This document shows positions 15,306 to 24,693 of a stretch of DNA of 64,000 nucleotides, in pieces; position 1 is the stretch's first letter; every line of letters begins with the position of its first letter. The translations under genes and the position numbers were made by a program. The stretch covers positions 1 to 64,000 of the forward strand of contig CACZAC010000018.1 in the NCBI GenBank assembly GCA_902779125.1. The letters are read 5' to 3'. The notes beneath the pieces were generated by a model. It ran no database searches and had not been told where the DNA came from. It saw nothing but the letters and a program-made list of their open reading frames with translations. Source of the DNA: an uncultured Bacteroidales bacterium (GTDB lineage Bacteria; Bacteroidota; Bacteroidia; Bacteroidales; Muribaculaceae).

Positions 15306-15378
15306 AGCGGTAAACGGGACTCGAACCCGCGGCCCTCAGCTTGGGAAGCTGATGCTCTACCAACTGAGCTACTACCGC
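15306..15378 (-). tRNA. tRNA-Gly (anticodon CCC), probable prophage attachment site
   Basis: The 73-nt minus-strand sequence folds into a full cloverleaf: acceptor GCGGTAG/TTACCGC (one G-U), D arm GCTC/GA GC, anticodon stem TCAGC/GCTGA with loop TTCCCAA (anticodon CCC), and T arm GCGGG/CCCGT with loop TTCGAGT. CCA is not encoded. Its 3' end faces the integrase, so the prophage joins the chromosome here. The matching copy at the other prophage end is outside the window. Confidence 0.95.
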
Positions 15379-15417
15379 AATGATGCCTTGCACTCGCTAG
15401 TGCCAGGCATTTTAAGT

Positions 15418-15753
15418 TTAGGAAATATCTCCCAAGATAACGTCGGTGACGCTGTCGCCGTTCTCGGTCACATAATACCTCACGGTCACGGTATCACCCA
15501 CATCCCACGAAGCGCGGCGGTCACTATCGATGTCGGGATAGCTGAAGACAACCGTGTCGTCTCCCACCTTGAGGTAAACGCTATTCATGGCGCCATCTAC
15601 TGCGATACCAGTCACCTCTTGGTCAAGGCTATCGGTCATGGCTTCGACCTGGGTCGAGTCAACGAGATTGCTATTCTGTCCTTCATCGCTGTGATTGCAA
15701 GAGAACAGTGACATAGCAAACAATACGCCAAATGCTAAAACCAATTTTTTCAT
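15418..15753 (-). CDS. Small lipoprotein of unknown function
   Basis: 111 residues. Signal MKKLVLAFGVLFAMSLFSC has a lipobox ending at Cys19. The mature part is acidic with one predicted beta domain (VYLKVGDDTVVFSYPDID...DTVTVRYYVTENGDSVTDV), typical of small OB-like envelope lipoproteins. It is encoded immediately upstream of the tRNA-Gly on the same strand. No family assignment. The start at 15753 gives a standard MKK signal. Confidence 0.75.
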   Translation of the reverse strand: MKKLVLAFGVLFAMSLFSCNHSDEGQNSNLVDSTQVEAMTDSLDQEVTGIAVDGAMNSVYLKVGDDTVVFSYPDIDSDRRASWDVGDTVTVRYYVTENGDSVTDVILGDIS

Positions 15754-15873
15754 ATCCCTTATAAATGAGTTTGTTTTACGGCAGCAAAATTACTGCTTAT
15801 TATTGATTGTGCAAAAAAATCATGCAATAATTATGCCAATAATACCTATAGGTTCAGGGACGAACTGAGACTA

Positions 15874-16437
15874 TCAGAACTTGTAGTTGTCGCTATCCAG
15901 GCTGTCAAGTTCCTCAAAGTCGGAGATCTCATCCTCATCATACTCCTCATCACCATAGAACTCGCTCTTGTCGATGGGATCGATGTTGCTGGCATCGGGA
16001 ATCTTGGGGATGGTAATGAAGTCGGAGATGTCCACACTCTCGGCCGGGGCATTACCCACCTTGCTCTCGCACAGCGGATCATGCAGGTTCTTGCCGGTGA
16101 CGATTTCTTTGAGCTTCACCTTGAAGAAGCGCTCGGTCATGTAATCGAAGACGAATTTGAGCCTCTGACCCTCATCCTCAATGAGTTCGTCGAGCTGGGT
16201 ATCGTCCATAATCCAGATATCCTCGTCGCTGTCAGTGCCCATGTCCATACAAGTGACTTCTTTCTCTTTGTTCCACTCTTCGTCACAGATGTAGAATGAG
16301 TCCATCTGCTCCTTGCCATATCCGGCAGACTCAAGAATGACATTACGCAACTGCATGAAGGTTGCAGCTGAATCTATAGCTATCTGTAACTTGAAGTTAT
16401 CGGACTCGTCCGAAACAATCACAAATCTGTAAATCAT
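15874..16437 (-). CDS. Plasmid pRiA4b ORF-3-like family protein
   Basis: 187 residues. The N-terminus MIYRFVIVSDE, the following aromatic/charged pattern (FKLQIAIDSAATFMQLRNVIL, FYICDEEW) and the acidic C-terminal tail (DEEYDEDEISDFEELDSLDSD) match the pRiA4b ORF-3-like family (PF07929), common in Bacteroidota and of unknown function. It is cytoplasmic, with no signal or membrane segment. The gene appears monocistronic. Confidence 0.7.
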   Translation of the reverse strand: MIYRFVIVSDESDNFKLQIAIDSAATFMQLRNVILESAGYGKEQMDSFYICDEEWNKEKEVTCMDMGTDSDEDIWIMDDTQLDELIEDEGQRLKFVFDYMTERFFKVKLKEIVTGKNLHDPLCESKVGNAPAESVDISDFITIPKIPDASNIDPIDKSEFYGDEEYDEDEISDFEELDSLDSDNYKF

Positions 16438-16552
16438 AGTAGTAGCTTTGTTCTTTCAGTTTTGATGTTGCGAAATTACTAATACATTTTTATCACACAA
16501 ATGTTTTTACTGTTTTTTTTTGTTTTAGGGCGTATATTGTGGGGGTTTCAGT

Positions 16553-16588
16553 AAAAAAGGAGCCATTCACGAACAATCGGAATGGCTC
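16553..16588 (-). terminator. Intrinsic terminator of spt
   Basis: On the minus strand a 9-bp perfect stem GAGCCATTC/GAATGGCTC (16588-16560) is followed by C and six T (16558-16553), 30 bp after the spt stop. Confidence 0.85.
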
Positions 16589-16617
16589 ACAATGGTATTT
16601 TCAAGCTGTATTGCCGG

Positions 16618-17805
16618 TCAGGGAATCAAGCCATAACCACGGAATACCTTCTGGATTTTCTCGAGTGCAAAGGCCACCTGCTCATGGGTATGGGTTGCCA
16701 TGAGGCTGAAACGGATAAGCGTATCATTGGGAGCAACTGCAGGAGAAACTACCGGATTGACAAATATACCCTCGTTCAACAGGTCACGCGTGATGGCAAA
16801 GGTCTTGTTGTTGTCACGGATAAACAAGGGGATGATGGGCGTCTCGGTATGGCCGATTTCGCATCCCATATCACGGAATCCCTGCAAGGCTTCGTGGGTA
16901 ATCTTCCAGAGGTGCTCCTGGCGTTCCGGCTCGCTAATCATGATGTCAATGGCCTTCATAGCAGCAGCCGTCGATGCGGGCGTGATGCTTGCCGTGAAAA
17001 TGTAACTGCGCGAATGATGACGCAGGTAGTTGGTAATCACCTTGCTGGTGGCGATAAAACCACCGAGCGATGCAATCGACTTGGAGAAAGTACCCATGAT
17101 AAGGTCTACCTCGTCGCGGAGTCCGAAATGGTCGCACACACCCCGTCCACCCTCACCAAAGACGCCGATACCGTGAGCCTCATCAACCATGATGCTGGCG
17201 TTATACTTGTGTGCCAGGTCCACAATGTCGGGAAGCTTGCACACGTCGCCCTCCATCGAGAAAACGCCGTCGGTAACAATGAGTTTCACACGATCGGGCT
17301 CACACTTCTTGAGTTGAGTCTCAAGCGAAGCCATATCGTTGTGCTTGTACTTGAGCGAGTTGGAGAATGAAAGTCGGCGACCCTCGATAATCGAGGCATG
17401 GTCCTGTTCATCCCAGAGAATATAGTCCTCACGGCCTGTGAGCGTGGAAATGACACCCAAGTTGACACCAAAACCGGTGCTGTAGATCATCGCATCCTCC
17501 TTACCCTCATAGTCGGCAAGCTTACGCTCCAACTCCTTGTGAAGGTCCAGCGTACCATTGAGGAAGGGAGAACCAGCGCAACCAGTACCATATTTCTTAG
17601 TGGCCTCGATGGCAGCTTGCTTGATGCGCTCATCGTTGACCAGACCGGAGTAGCAGTTAGATCCGAACATGAGCACCTTTTTGCCATTCATGATGACTTC
17701 GGTGTCCTGTTCACTTGAGATAGCGCGAAAATAAGGATAGATGCCTGCGGCCTTCGCCTTCTGAGGCTCTTGGTAACGCGCTAACTTGTTCTCTAATAGG
17801 TTCAT
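16618..17805 (-). CDS. spt: Serine palmitoyltransferase (sphingolipid synthesis)
   Basis: 395 residues of the alpha-oxoamine synthase fold (PLP fold type I). PLP-binding Lys242 lies in GTFSKS, the DEAHG motif at 208-212 contacts the cofactor, and SNCYSG near 49-54 is typical of the Bacteroidales enzyme. It condenses L-serine with an acyl-CoA to 3-ketosphinganine, the first step of sphingolipid synthesis. Close relatives (KBL, BioF) lack this context, but I cannot exclude them by sequence alone. A -7 box lies about 75 bp upstream and a terminator follows, so it is a single-gene unit. Confidence 0.85.
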   Translation of the reverse strand: MNLLENKLARYQEPQKAKAAGIYPYFRAISSEQDTEVIMNGKKVLMFGSNCYSGLVNDERIKQAAIEATKKYGTGCAGSPFLNGTLDLHKELERKLADYEGKEDAMIYSTGFGVNLGVISTLTGREDYILWDEQDHASIIEGRRLSFSNSLKYKHNDMASLETQLKKCEPDRVKLIVTDGVFSMEGDVCKLPDIVDLAHKYNASIMVDEAHGIGVFGEGGRGVCDHFGLRDEVDLIMGTFSKSIASLGGFIATSKVITNYLRHHSRSYIFTASITPASTAAAMKAIDIMISEPERQEHLWKITHEALQGFRDMGCEIGHTETPIIPLFIRDNNKTFAITRDLLNEGIFVNPVVSPAVAPNDTLIRFSLMATHTHEQVAFALEKIQKVFRGYGLIP

Positions 17806-17876
17806 AAAAATTAATCTAAGTACTTGATTAACAAGCTGTGAAAGTATTCACGCTTGACTTTGTATTATAATTGGCT

Positions 17877-17885
17877 GCAAATATA
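17877..17885 (-). promoter_or_regulatory. Promoter -7 box for spt
   Basis: Minus-strand TATATTTGC, exact consensus, about 72 bp upstream of the start codon. Confidence 0.6.
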
Positions 17886-18032
17886 CAAAAAAAATTGTTA
17901 AGCGTATGTTAAAAATCAGTCAAAAAGAGAACGAACTCACCTCGGAGCACCACCTAATGCACTCACAGGCAATTCATCGCGTCTTTTAATATTTTTTAAA
18001 CATAGTGCAAACAAATGTTGAAGTGATAATCA

Positions 18033-18218
18033 TCAACTGCGGTCCAAATCATCCATCTCCAGCTCAGCATTCTGCATCAAGTCATAGTCAGAAAAACTCG
18101 AGCCGTCAAATTCGCCGTCTTCAAAGAACATATAGTCCTGCCGAAAACAGCTTGTTGACATTAACGTGAAACCCGCAGCTACAGAAATCATCATCAGGTA
18201 TTTTAACACTCGCTTCAT
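18033..18218 (-). CDS. Small lipoprotein, short acidic mature part
   Basis: 61 residues from ATG 18218; a longer frame from 18248 is unlikely because the -7 box at 18245-18253 overlaps it. The signal (MKRVLKYLMMISVAAGFTLMSTSC) carries a lipobox. Only about 37 acidic residues follow (FFEDGEFDGSSFSDYDLM). No family recognised. The gene lies alone, divergent from ligA. Confidence 0.6.
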   Translation of the reverse strand: MKRVLKYLMMISVAAGFTLMSTSCFRQDYMFFEDGEFDGSSFSDYDLMQNAELEMDDLDRS

Positions 18219-18244
18219 ATATACTGAATCGTTTAAATTGAAAT

Positions 18245-18253
18245 GCAAATTTA
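18245..18253 (-). promoter_or_regulatory. Promoter -7 box for small lipoprotein
   Basis: Minus-strand TAAATTTGC, 27 bp upstream of ATG 18218; it decides the start. Confidence 0.55.
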
Positions 18254-18334
18254 GTGAAAATACTTAAGGGAGTGCATACTTTAGCGAAAAATTTGCTAAT
18301 TTAGCGCACTAAAATCACAGAAAACGGCAAAAAG

Positions 18335-20338
18335 ATGGACTTATTTGAACAACGAATCAAAGAGTTGCGGGAAATCATCAACCGCCATAACCACAACTAT
18401 TATGTGTTGAACTCCCCAACGGTAAGCGACCAGGAGTTCGATGCCCTGTTGCGCGAACTGCAGGAATTGGAGCACGATTACCCTCAATACATGGATCCGC
18501 TCTCGCCCACTCAGCGCGTGGGCAGCGATATTACCAAAGGGTTTGTCCAAGTGCGCCACGAGCGTCCCATGATGTCGCTGTCCAACAGCTACAGCATCGA
18601 GGAAGTGCAGGATTTCCTGCGCCGCGCCCAAGACGGCCTGGGCGGTGAGTCCAGCGAGATTGTGGGCGAGATGAAATATGACGGCACGTCGATATCGGTG
18701 ACCTATGAGAAAGGGCGACTGGTGCGAGCCGTGACACGCGGCGATGGCGTGCAGGGCGACGATGTGACCGCCAATGTCATCACCATCAAGAGCGTGCCAC
18801 TGGAAATCACCGGCGTGGACGATTTGCCCGACAAGTTTGAGGTGCGAGGCGAAATCCTGTTGCCCTGGCAGAGTTTTGAGAAACTCAATGCCGAACGCCA
18901 GTTCAACGAAGAGCCGTTGTTTGCCAATCCCCGCAATGCCGCCGCCGGTACGCTCAAGCTGCAAAACAGTGCCGAGGTGGCACGTCGCGGGCTGGATGCC
19001 ATCTTCTATTTCATGCTGGGTGACAACCTGCCCTTCACAACCCACTACGACAGCATCATGGCGCTCAAGCGCTGGGGGTTCAAGACGGGTGAGATGTCTA
19101 TCTTGCCCAGCATCGATGCCGTGAAAGACTTCATCAACCACTGGGATGTGGAAAGAAAGAAACTGCCTGTCGCCACTGACGGTCTGGTGTTCAAAATCAA
19201 TTCCTTGCGCCAGCAGCTCAACTTGGGTTCCACCGCCAAGTCTCCCCGTTGGGCCATAGCCTATAAATTCGCTCCCGAGCGCGAATGCACCAAACTGCAA
19301 TACGTATCCTTTGAGGTGGGCCGCACTGGCGTCATCACCCCTGTCGCCAACCTCGACCCGGTGCTGCTGAGCGGTACTATCGTCAAACGCGCGTCGCTCC
19401 ACAACGCCGACATCATCTCGCAACTCGATATCCATGAGGGGGATATGCTCTATGTAGAAAAAGGTGGCGAAATCATCCCCAAGATTGTGGGCGTTGACGA
19501 GAAACGGCGCCAGCCGGACAGCCAGCCCATCGCTTTCGTCACTCACTGCCCCTCTTGCGGTACGCAGCTGGTACGCATTGAGGGTGAAGCCGCTTGGGTG
19601 TGTCCCAACAAATGGGGTTGCGGACCGCAGATTTGCGGACGCATCGAGCATTTTGTGGGACGCCATGCAATGGATATCGACGGCATCGGCGAGGAGGTCG
19701 CAGTTATTCTCAACAAGAGCGGATTGGTCAACGATGTGGCCGACCTCTATGACCTCACACAAGAGAAACTGGTCGCTCTCGACCGTTTCCAGGAACGCAG
19801 CGCCCAACGCATCCTGCGAGGTGTTGAGGCAAGCCGCGGTGTGCCATTCGCCAGGGTGATTTTCGCCCTGTCCATTCCTTTTGTCGGCGAGACCACCGGC
19901 AAAGTGCTGGCACGCCACACACGCAACATCGACACCTTGATGACCATGCCTGCCGAAGAACTTGCCGCAATTCCTGAAATCGGCCCCAAAATCGCCCAGT
20001 CAATTGTCGATTTCTTTGCCGAAGAACGCAACCGCATCATTGTAGAACGACTGCGTGCCGCAGGGCTGCAGATGGCACTCACCGAAGAGGAAACCGCCAG
20101 TCAAACCGACAAACTCATGGGCAAGAAGGTGGTCATCAGCGGCGTATTTGCCAAGCATTCCCGCGAGGAGTACAAGGCGATGATTGAGCAGAACGGTGGT
20201 AAGAACGTGAGCAGCATTTCGAGTGCCACCAGCTTCATCCTTGCCGGTGAGAACATGGGTCCTGCCAAACTTGAGAAAGCCCGTATACTTGGTATTGAAA
20301 TCATCAACGAAGACCAATTCCTGGACATGCTGCAATAA
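18335..20338 (+). CDS. ligA: NAD-dependent DNA ligase LigA
   Basis: 667 residues, normal for bacterial LigA. The order is: Ia domain (NHNYYVL near 19-25), nucleotidyltransferase with adenylated Lys114 (KYDG), OB fold, Cys4 zinc finger (CPSC and CPNKWGC, about 405-432), HhH repeats, and a C-terminal BRCT domain ([10 protein letters not shown]). It seals nicks during replication and repair using NAD. The start at 18335 gives the standard N-terminus. The next gene begins 4 bp after the stop. Confidence 0.97.
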   Translation: MDLFEQRIKELREIINRHNHNYYVLNSPTVSDQEFDALLRELQELEHDYPQYMDPLSPTQRVGSDITKGFVQVRHERPMMSLSNSYSIEEVQDFLRRAQDGLGGESSEIVGEMKYDGTSISVTYEKGRLVRAVTRGDGVQGDDVTANVITIKSVPLEITGVDDLPDKFEVRGEILLPWQSFEKLNAERQFNEEPLFANPRNAAAGTLKLQNSAEVARRGLDAIFYFMLGDNLPFTTHYDSIMALKRWGFKTGEMSILPSIDAVKDFINHWDVERKKLPVATDGLVFKINSLRQQLNLGSTAKSPRWAIAYKFAPERECTKLQYVSFEVGRTGVITPVANLDPVLLSGTIVKRASLHNADIISQLDIHEGDMLYVEKGGEIIPKIVGVDEKRRQPDSQPIAFVTHCPSCGTQLVRIEGEAAWVCPNKWGCGPQICGRIEHFVGRHAMDIDGIGEEVAVILNKSGLVNDVADLYDLTQEKLVALDRFQERSAQRILRGVEASRGVPFARVIFALSIPFVGETTGKVLARHTRNIDTLMTMPAEELAAIPEIGPKIAQSIVDFFAEERNRIIVERLRAAGLQMALTEEETASQTDKLMGKKVVISGVFAKHSREEYKAMIEQNGGKNVSSISSATSFILAGENMGPAKLEKARILGIEIINEDQFLDMLQ

Positions 20339-20342
20339 CCAG

Positions 20343-20951
20343 ATGAGACGAATTTCCGGCATTATAATAATGATATTGATTGGATGCTGCATGACCATGA
20401 CAGCTCAAGAAGTGGAGAACTTTGTCAAAAGGCAACTGGAGCGTTACCCGCAGGCACGGTTGCTTGACATCTATAAATCCTGTTTCCAGGACTACATGGG
20501 CGCCGAGCATCTGGTGAATGACACGGCAAGTGCCCGCGCCTATCTTGAACAGGAAATCGCATCGTCCTCCCTTGATGGGATGATGCCGTGGTATAGCGAG
20601 CCATGTGGAATTGACGGCAATTATATCCGAGTGAGCCTGAGGGCAGTCCATGAGGGCTTCATCACTGCCGATATGCTCCTCAACGCTTTCGTCGCCAGCG
20701 CCAATGCAGAGCGGCCCAGTGTAGAGCAGTGGGCACAGCGATGGCTTGAAATCGTCACTGTCATCGACGGCATGGGACTGGACTTGCCCCATTATCAGGA
20801 AGACAAGGAATTCATTGATGGAGTGCTCAGTCAAGGCAAATATGCCATCAGCCACTCTCGCGAGTACCGTGAAGCTTATTCACCGCACTACCGCATCATC
20901 AGTCACGATATCTTTGAGCGCGACATCCAGCCGCGACTGCCCAAACCTTAA
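20343..20951 (+). CDS. Secreted hypothetical protein downstream of ligA
   Basis: 202 residues from ATG 20343, chosen over an upstream in-frame start inside ligA because it provides a signal peptide (RRISGIIIMILIGCCMTMTAQ). The mature protein is helical and acidic, with conserved-looking motifs (FQDYMGAEHLV, CGIDGNYIRVSL, SHSREYREAYSPHYRI). I recognise homologous-looking Bacteroidales proteins of this shape but no named family. It lies 4 bp after ligA, so the two are probably co-transcribed although the functions are unrelated. Confidence 0.75.
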   Translation: MRRISGIIIMILIGCCMTMTAQEVENFVKRQLERYPQARLLDIYKSCFQDYMGAEHLVNDTASARAYLEQEIASSSLDGMMPWYSEPCGIDGNYIRVSLRAVHEGFITADMLLNAFVASANAERPSVEQWAQRWLEIVTVIDGMGLDLPHYQEDKEFIDGVLSQGKYAISHSREYREAYSPHYRIISHDIFERDIQPRLPKP

Positions 20952-20980
20952 GCCAGTCATAGAGTATAGCAGAAAAAAGC

Positions 20981-21017
20981 GCGTCCTAAGATTACCGTTA
21001 ATACGGTCTCAGGACGC
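20981..21017. terminator. Hairpin between convergent genes, terminator-like
   Basis: GCGTCCT/AGGACGC (20981-20987, 21011-21017) encloses a second stem ACCGT/ACGGT with a TAAT loop. A second small stem GCTCCC/GGGAGC follows at about 21028-21044. No U-run is present, so termination is an inference from the convergent context. Confidence 0.4.
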
Positions 21018-21097
21018 CCGGTTTGTTGCTCCCCTCATGGGAGCTACCATCTATTACCGGCTCATCAAATCTATTAAAACGCTTATAGCTTCATCTC

Positions 21098-21706
21098 CTA
21101 GCGATGTTCATTATCGCGGTATGGCAGAATTCTTCCATAGATAGTAATAGGTGTTCCACCATTAATCTGTGCCACAGCACGATTACTATTACTGAACAAG
21201 GTGATACTCACATCGGCATTAACTGACTTGCCAACAAGTTCATACTGCATGAAAACTTCACCATCGTCCTTAAACTTGATAGTGCTATTTTTCACATTCC
21301 CCTTTCCTGTCCATCCGCCGAGGCCGTTTGCTCCAGGCGATGCTGTGTTAAATGCAATCTGGATGATGCCGTCATTTTTCTGGACAAGGATAAAATTGGA
21401 GTTGCTGTTGATATCGTAACGGCGATACCCGCTAAAACCGACCTGGATGTTATCGGCAAGAAGGACGAAATAACCACGCCTCATCGAATTGGCGGCTTTA
21501 GCGTAGGCCATTTTATCCTCGTGGGCACGCAAGAGTTTCTCGCGCTCCTTAATCTGTTCCTTTGTCTCAGTCACTGGTTCAGCCGGAGTAATCACTTCAA
21601 GCTTGATATTGTCGTCGGTAACAATATCTATTTCATCAGGCGTCTGTGCCGTTGCACAAAGCACTGACGTCACCATTGCTGCTGTTAATAAAAATATCTT
21701 TTTCAT
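21098..21706 (-). CDS. DUF4251 domain-containing secreted protein
   Basis: 202 residues from ATG 21706, which gives a classical signal peptide (MKKIFLLTAAMVTSVLCATAQ). The linker 25-65 is Glu/Lys-rich and helical. The C-terminal beta domain shows DUF4251 hallmarks: a YFVLLADNIQ strand, NSNFILV, GANGLGGWTGKG, and a closing strand with A.AQI.GGTPI. The family is periplasmic in Bacteroidota and of unknown function. It is convergent with the gene downstream of ligA. Confidence 0.85.
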   Translation of the reverse strand: MKKIFLLTAAMVTSVLCATAQTPDEIDIVTDDNIKLEVITPAEPVTETKEQIKEREKLLRAHEDKMAYAKAANSMRRGYFVLLADNIQVGFSGYRRYDINSNSNFILVQKNDGIIQIAFNTASPGANGLGGWTGKGNVKNSTIKFKDDGEVFMQYELVGKSVNADVSITLFSNSNRAVAQINGGTPITIYGRILPYRDNEHR

Positions 21707-21767
21707 ATCTGTCAAGTGGTTTTATGTACATTGTTTGTCTTTTAGACCATATTCGCCGAAAAATGTT

Positions 21768-21776
21768 TAATTTTGC
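21768..21776 (+). promoter_or_regulatory. Promoter -7 box for CPBP protease gene
   Basis: TAATTTTGC fits TAnnTTTGC, 23 bp before ATG 21799. The intervening leader contains a run of nine A. Confidence 0.55.
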
Positions 21777-21798
21777 ACATCAAAAAAAAACGATAGCA

Positions 21799-22674
21799 AT
21801 GGAACGTAAAACGACAATGAAACTCGGATCACGATTGCTGATCCTGTTTGGACTGATTGGTATTGGCCTTATCGTCGGTTCGGTAGCCGGTGTGATGGTT
21901 TTGCCTCTAGGCTTGCTGGGCATGATTACGGCACAAGACATCTTTGCTTTTATCACTCCTGCAATCGTTGCTATGGCTTTCTTCTACCGCAAGCCACTAC
22001 AAGCCATGTGCTTTGACAAAGCCCCAGGTTGGTTAGCGCTAATCATCGTGTTGGCGGTTTACTGCATATCATTGCCTGGCATGAACTGGCTAGTGAAAAT
22101 CAATGAGGACATGTCACTGCCCTCATGGATGAGCAGTATCGAACAGATGATGCGTGCAGCCGAGGACAGAGCAGCCGAGGTCACCAAACAACTGCTGGAC
22201 ATCCACACCGTGGGACGGCTGCTGGCCGTCACATTTGTCGTCGGATTCATGGCAGGGTTGAGCGAGGAGATGCTGTTCCGCGGAGCGATGTTACGCACGA
22301 TGCAAGACAGCCGTCTGAACAAACACGCTGTGGTGTGGCTCGTTGCCTTTATTTTCAGTGCCATCCACTTCCAATTCTACGGCTTTCTCCCCAGGTTGGT
22401 ATTAGGTGCATGGCTCGGCTATTTATTGGTGTGGACACGCAGTCTGTGGGTCCCCATCATTGCACACACCCTCAACAACAGCACTGTTGTGGTTATGAGT
22501 TACCTGGCCAACAAAGGTATAGTGGCCGAGGACTTCGGTGACAATTTGGGAATTCCCGCCGAGGGCGCTTTCCCGTGGCTCGCTATAGCAAGCATCATCA
22601 TCACCATAGCCATTGCCGTGTGGGTTCATATCCATTACACCCCCAAGGCATCGCTCCCCCACCCCCGTGATTAG
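21799..22674 (+). CDS. CPBP-family intramembrane metalloprotease
   Basis: 291 residues from ATG 21799, set by the promoter; the longer frame from 21646 would begin inside the divergent gene. Multiple membrane segments are visible (near 18-45, 55-75, 85-105, 140-160, 175-215, 250-275). CPBP/Abi catalytic motifs are present: EExxxR (SEEMLFRG), FxxxH (FSAIHFQFYG) and HxxxN (HTLNNS). Such proteases process membrane proteins; some protect against self-made peptides or phage, but nothing nearby indicates the substrate. Confidence 0.9.
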   Translation: MERKTTMKLGSRLLILFGLIGIGLIVGSVAGVMVLPLGLLGMITAQDIFAFITPAIVAMAFFYRKPLQAMCFDKAPGWLALIIVLAVYCISLPGMNWLVKINEDMSLPSWMSSIEQMMRAAEDRAAEVTKQLLDIHTVGRLLAVTFVVGFMAGLSEEMLFRGAMLRTMQDSRLNKHAVVWLVAFIFSAIHFQFYGFLPRLVLGAWLGYLLVWTRSLWVPIIAHTLNNSTVVVMSYLANKGIVAEDFGDNLGIPAEGAFPWLAIASIIITIAIAVWVHIHYTPKASLPHPRD

Positions 22675-22707
22675 GTCATTTTTTAATGAAAATGACTAAC
22701 AAAAAGA

Positions 22708-22737
22708 TTGTTTATCACAAAAAAATGTTACCTTTGT
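22708..22737 (+). promoter_or_regulatory. Promoter of the sppA-lpxK-punA run
   Basis: TTG (22708-22710) and TACCTTTGT (22729-22737) are 18 bp apart, giving an RNA leader of about 95 nt before sppA. Confidence 0.6.
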
Positions 22738-22838
22738 AGTTTAGAGCAAAGTGCTTGGATGGTCGTTTATAGAATAATCTAATATAAAAGCCTGACTAGA
22801 AGAATCTTAGAATACAAATCAAATAAATACAATACATT

Positions 22839-24632
22839 ATGATTAAGAAATTTATCCTTATTGTGTGCGGATCATTTGTCGGAGCTTTTCTGGCATTCCT
22901 GATTTTCATGTTCGTGGGTATGATCATGAGTTTCGCTATCATGGGCTCTATGGGTACTAGCACCAAGAAGTCAACGGTAGTTTCCAAACACTCCATCTTG
23001 AAGCTTGACCTCAGCAACACCATCAGCGAGCGTGAAGGAGTTGAATCACTTGACATGATGTCATTTATTCAGAATCAGGGCATGCCGCCCACGAGTACAG
23101 GACTGAACTGCTTGCTTGAGGCCATTAAAGAAGCCGCCACCAATGACAAGATTGACGGTATTTACATCGAGTGCAATGGCGTGAGTGCAGCCCCTGCTAC
23201 CCTCGAAGCCGTTCGTAAAGCCCTCAAGGAATTTAAAAAGAGCGGCAAGTGGATTGCAGCCTACGGATACGAAGGCATCAACCAAGCCGACTACTATCTT
23301 GCCAGTGTTGCCGACAGCATTTACCTGAATCCTGTTGGCGCCGTTGACCTGCACGGTATGGGAAGTGTTACTCCCTACATGAAGAAAATGCTTGACAAGG
23401 TGGGTGTAGAGATGCAGATTGTCCGCGTCGGTTCATTCAAGAGTGCTGTGGAGCCCTATATGCTCGAAGACATGAGTGACGCCAACCGTCTGCAGCAAGA
23501 GCACTATCTGGGTTCGCTGTGGAAAGAGATGCGTGACGCCATGGCTGCCGACCGCAAATTGACGTCCGACGCACTGAACTCATTGTGTGACAGTGTCGTC
23601 ATGACTTTCGATCCCAAGGACCTCATTAAAAACAAACTGGTTGACAAACTGGTTTACAGCAATGAGATGGATAAAATCCTGATGGCCCGTACTGATGCCA
23701 AGAAGCCCGAAGACCTGAAATTCGTCAGCCCCGATGACCTGGTGACCTCTCTTGAGGACACAGCCATTGGTGACCACATTGCTGTGGTGTATGCCGTAGG
23801 CGAAATCTACAGCACTTCGGGTGAAGACATCGAGAGCATCAATGGCCAAGAATTGTCTGAAACCATCCTTAAGCTCAAGGACGACGATAATGTCAAGGGT
23901 ATGGTTCTGAGGGTTAACTCCCCCGGTGGTAGCGCATTTGCCAGCGAACAGATTTGGAAAGCCGTCCAGGATTTCAAAGCATCGGGCAAACCAGTTGCCG
24001 TTTCGATGGGTGACTATGCCGCTTCTGGCGGTTACTACATCTCATGCAATGCCGACCGCATCTTTGCCGAGCGCACGACCATCACCGGCTCGATTGGCAT
24101 CTTCGGTATGATTCCTAATGTCAACGAGCTCGTCGAGAACAAGCTGGGTGTCCACATGGCATCGGTAAAGACCAACGAAAATGCCGACATGGGCGCCCTT
24201 GGCAAGAAACTCACACCCACACAGATGGCAGCGCTCCAGAACATGGTGAACCAGGGTTACGAACTGTTCACCAAGCGTTGTGCCGACGGCCGCCATGTAA
24301 CACAGGACTCCATCAAGAAAATCGCCGAAGGCCGTGTGTGGGATGCCATTACCGCCAAGCAGATTGGACTGGTTGACGAATTCGGCGGCATCAAGGAAGC
24401 CGTGGCATGGGTAGCCAAGAAAGCCAATATGGGTGAAGACTATGAAACCCAAAACTATCCCGAAATCAAGGATCCCTTCATGGCGATGCTCGAAAAGTAT
24501 ATGTCGACCAGCTATGAGGCACGTCTGGAGCGTGAAATGGGTCCGCTGTATGAATGGCACAAACAGCTGCAGCGCATCTTGGGACGTGACCGTATCTTGT
24601 GCCTGATGCCCGAAAGCGAAATCCAATATTAA
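22839..24632 (+). CDS. sppA: Signal peptide peptidase SppA, 67-kDa type
   Basis: 597 residues with one N-terminal membrane anchor (about 5-30). Two tandem Clp/crotonase-like halves follow. The general-base Lys lies in VGSFKSAVEPY of the first half, and the nucleophile Ser in GDYAASGGYYIS of the second. The catalytic pair is therefore split between halves as in E. coli SppA. It degrades cleaved signal peptides at the inner membrane. It is first in a same-strand run with lpxK and punA. Confidence 0.93.
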   Translation: MIKKFILIVCGSFVGAFLAFLIFMFVGMIMSFAIMGSMGTSTKKSTVVSKHSILKLDLSNTISEREGVESLDMMSFIQNQGMPPTSTGLNCLLEAIKEAATNDKIDGIYIECNGVSAAPATLEAVRKALKEFKKSGKWIAAYGYEGINQADYYLASVADSIYLNPVGAVDLHGMGSVTPYMKKMLDKVGVEMQIVRVGSFKSAVEPYMLEDMSDANRLQQEHYLGSLWKEMRDAMAADRKLTSDALNSLCDSVVMTFDPKDLIKNKLVDKLVYSNEMDKILMARTDAKKPEDLKFVSPDDLVTSLEDTAIGDHIAVVYAVGEIYSTSGEDIESINGQELSETILKLKDDDNVKGMVLRVNSPGGSAFASEQIWKAVQDFKASGKPVAVSMGDYAASGGYYISCNADRIFAERTTITGSIGIFGMIPNVNELVENKLGVHMASVKTNENADMGALGKKLTPTQMAALQNMVNQGYELFTKRCADGRHVTQDSIKKIAEGRVWDAITAKQIGLVDEFGGIKEAVAWVAKKANMGEDYETQNYPEIKDPFMAMLEKYMSTSYEARLEREMGPLYEWHKQLQRILGRDRILCLMPESEIQY

Positions 24633-24693
24633 TAATTGTTCAATGATCAGTTTTTCGGTTTTTGCGCTATTGCCTAAAACCTAGAGTCTGAAT

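Noticed and set aside
18341-19918. 525-codon minus-strand open frame across ligA
   Set aside because: Antisense shadow of ligA, which is unambiguous by motifs.
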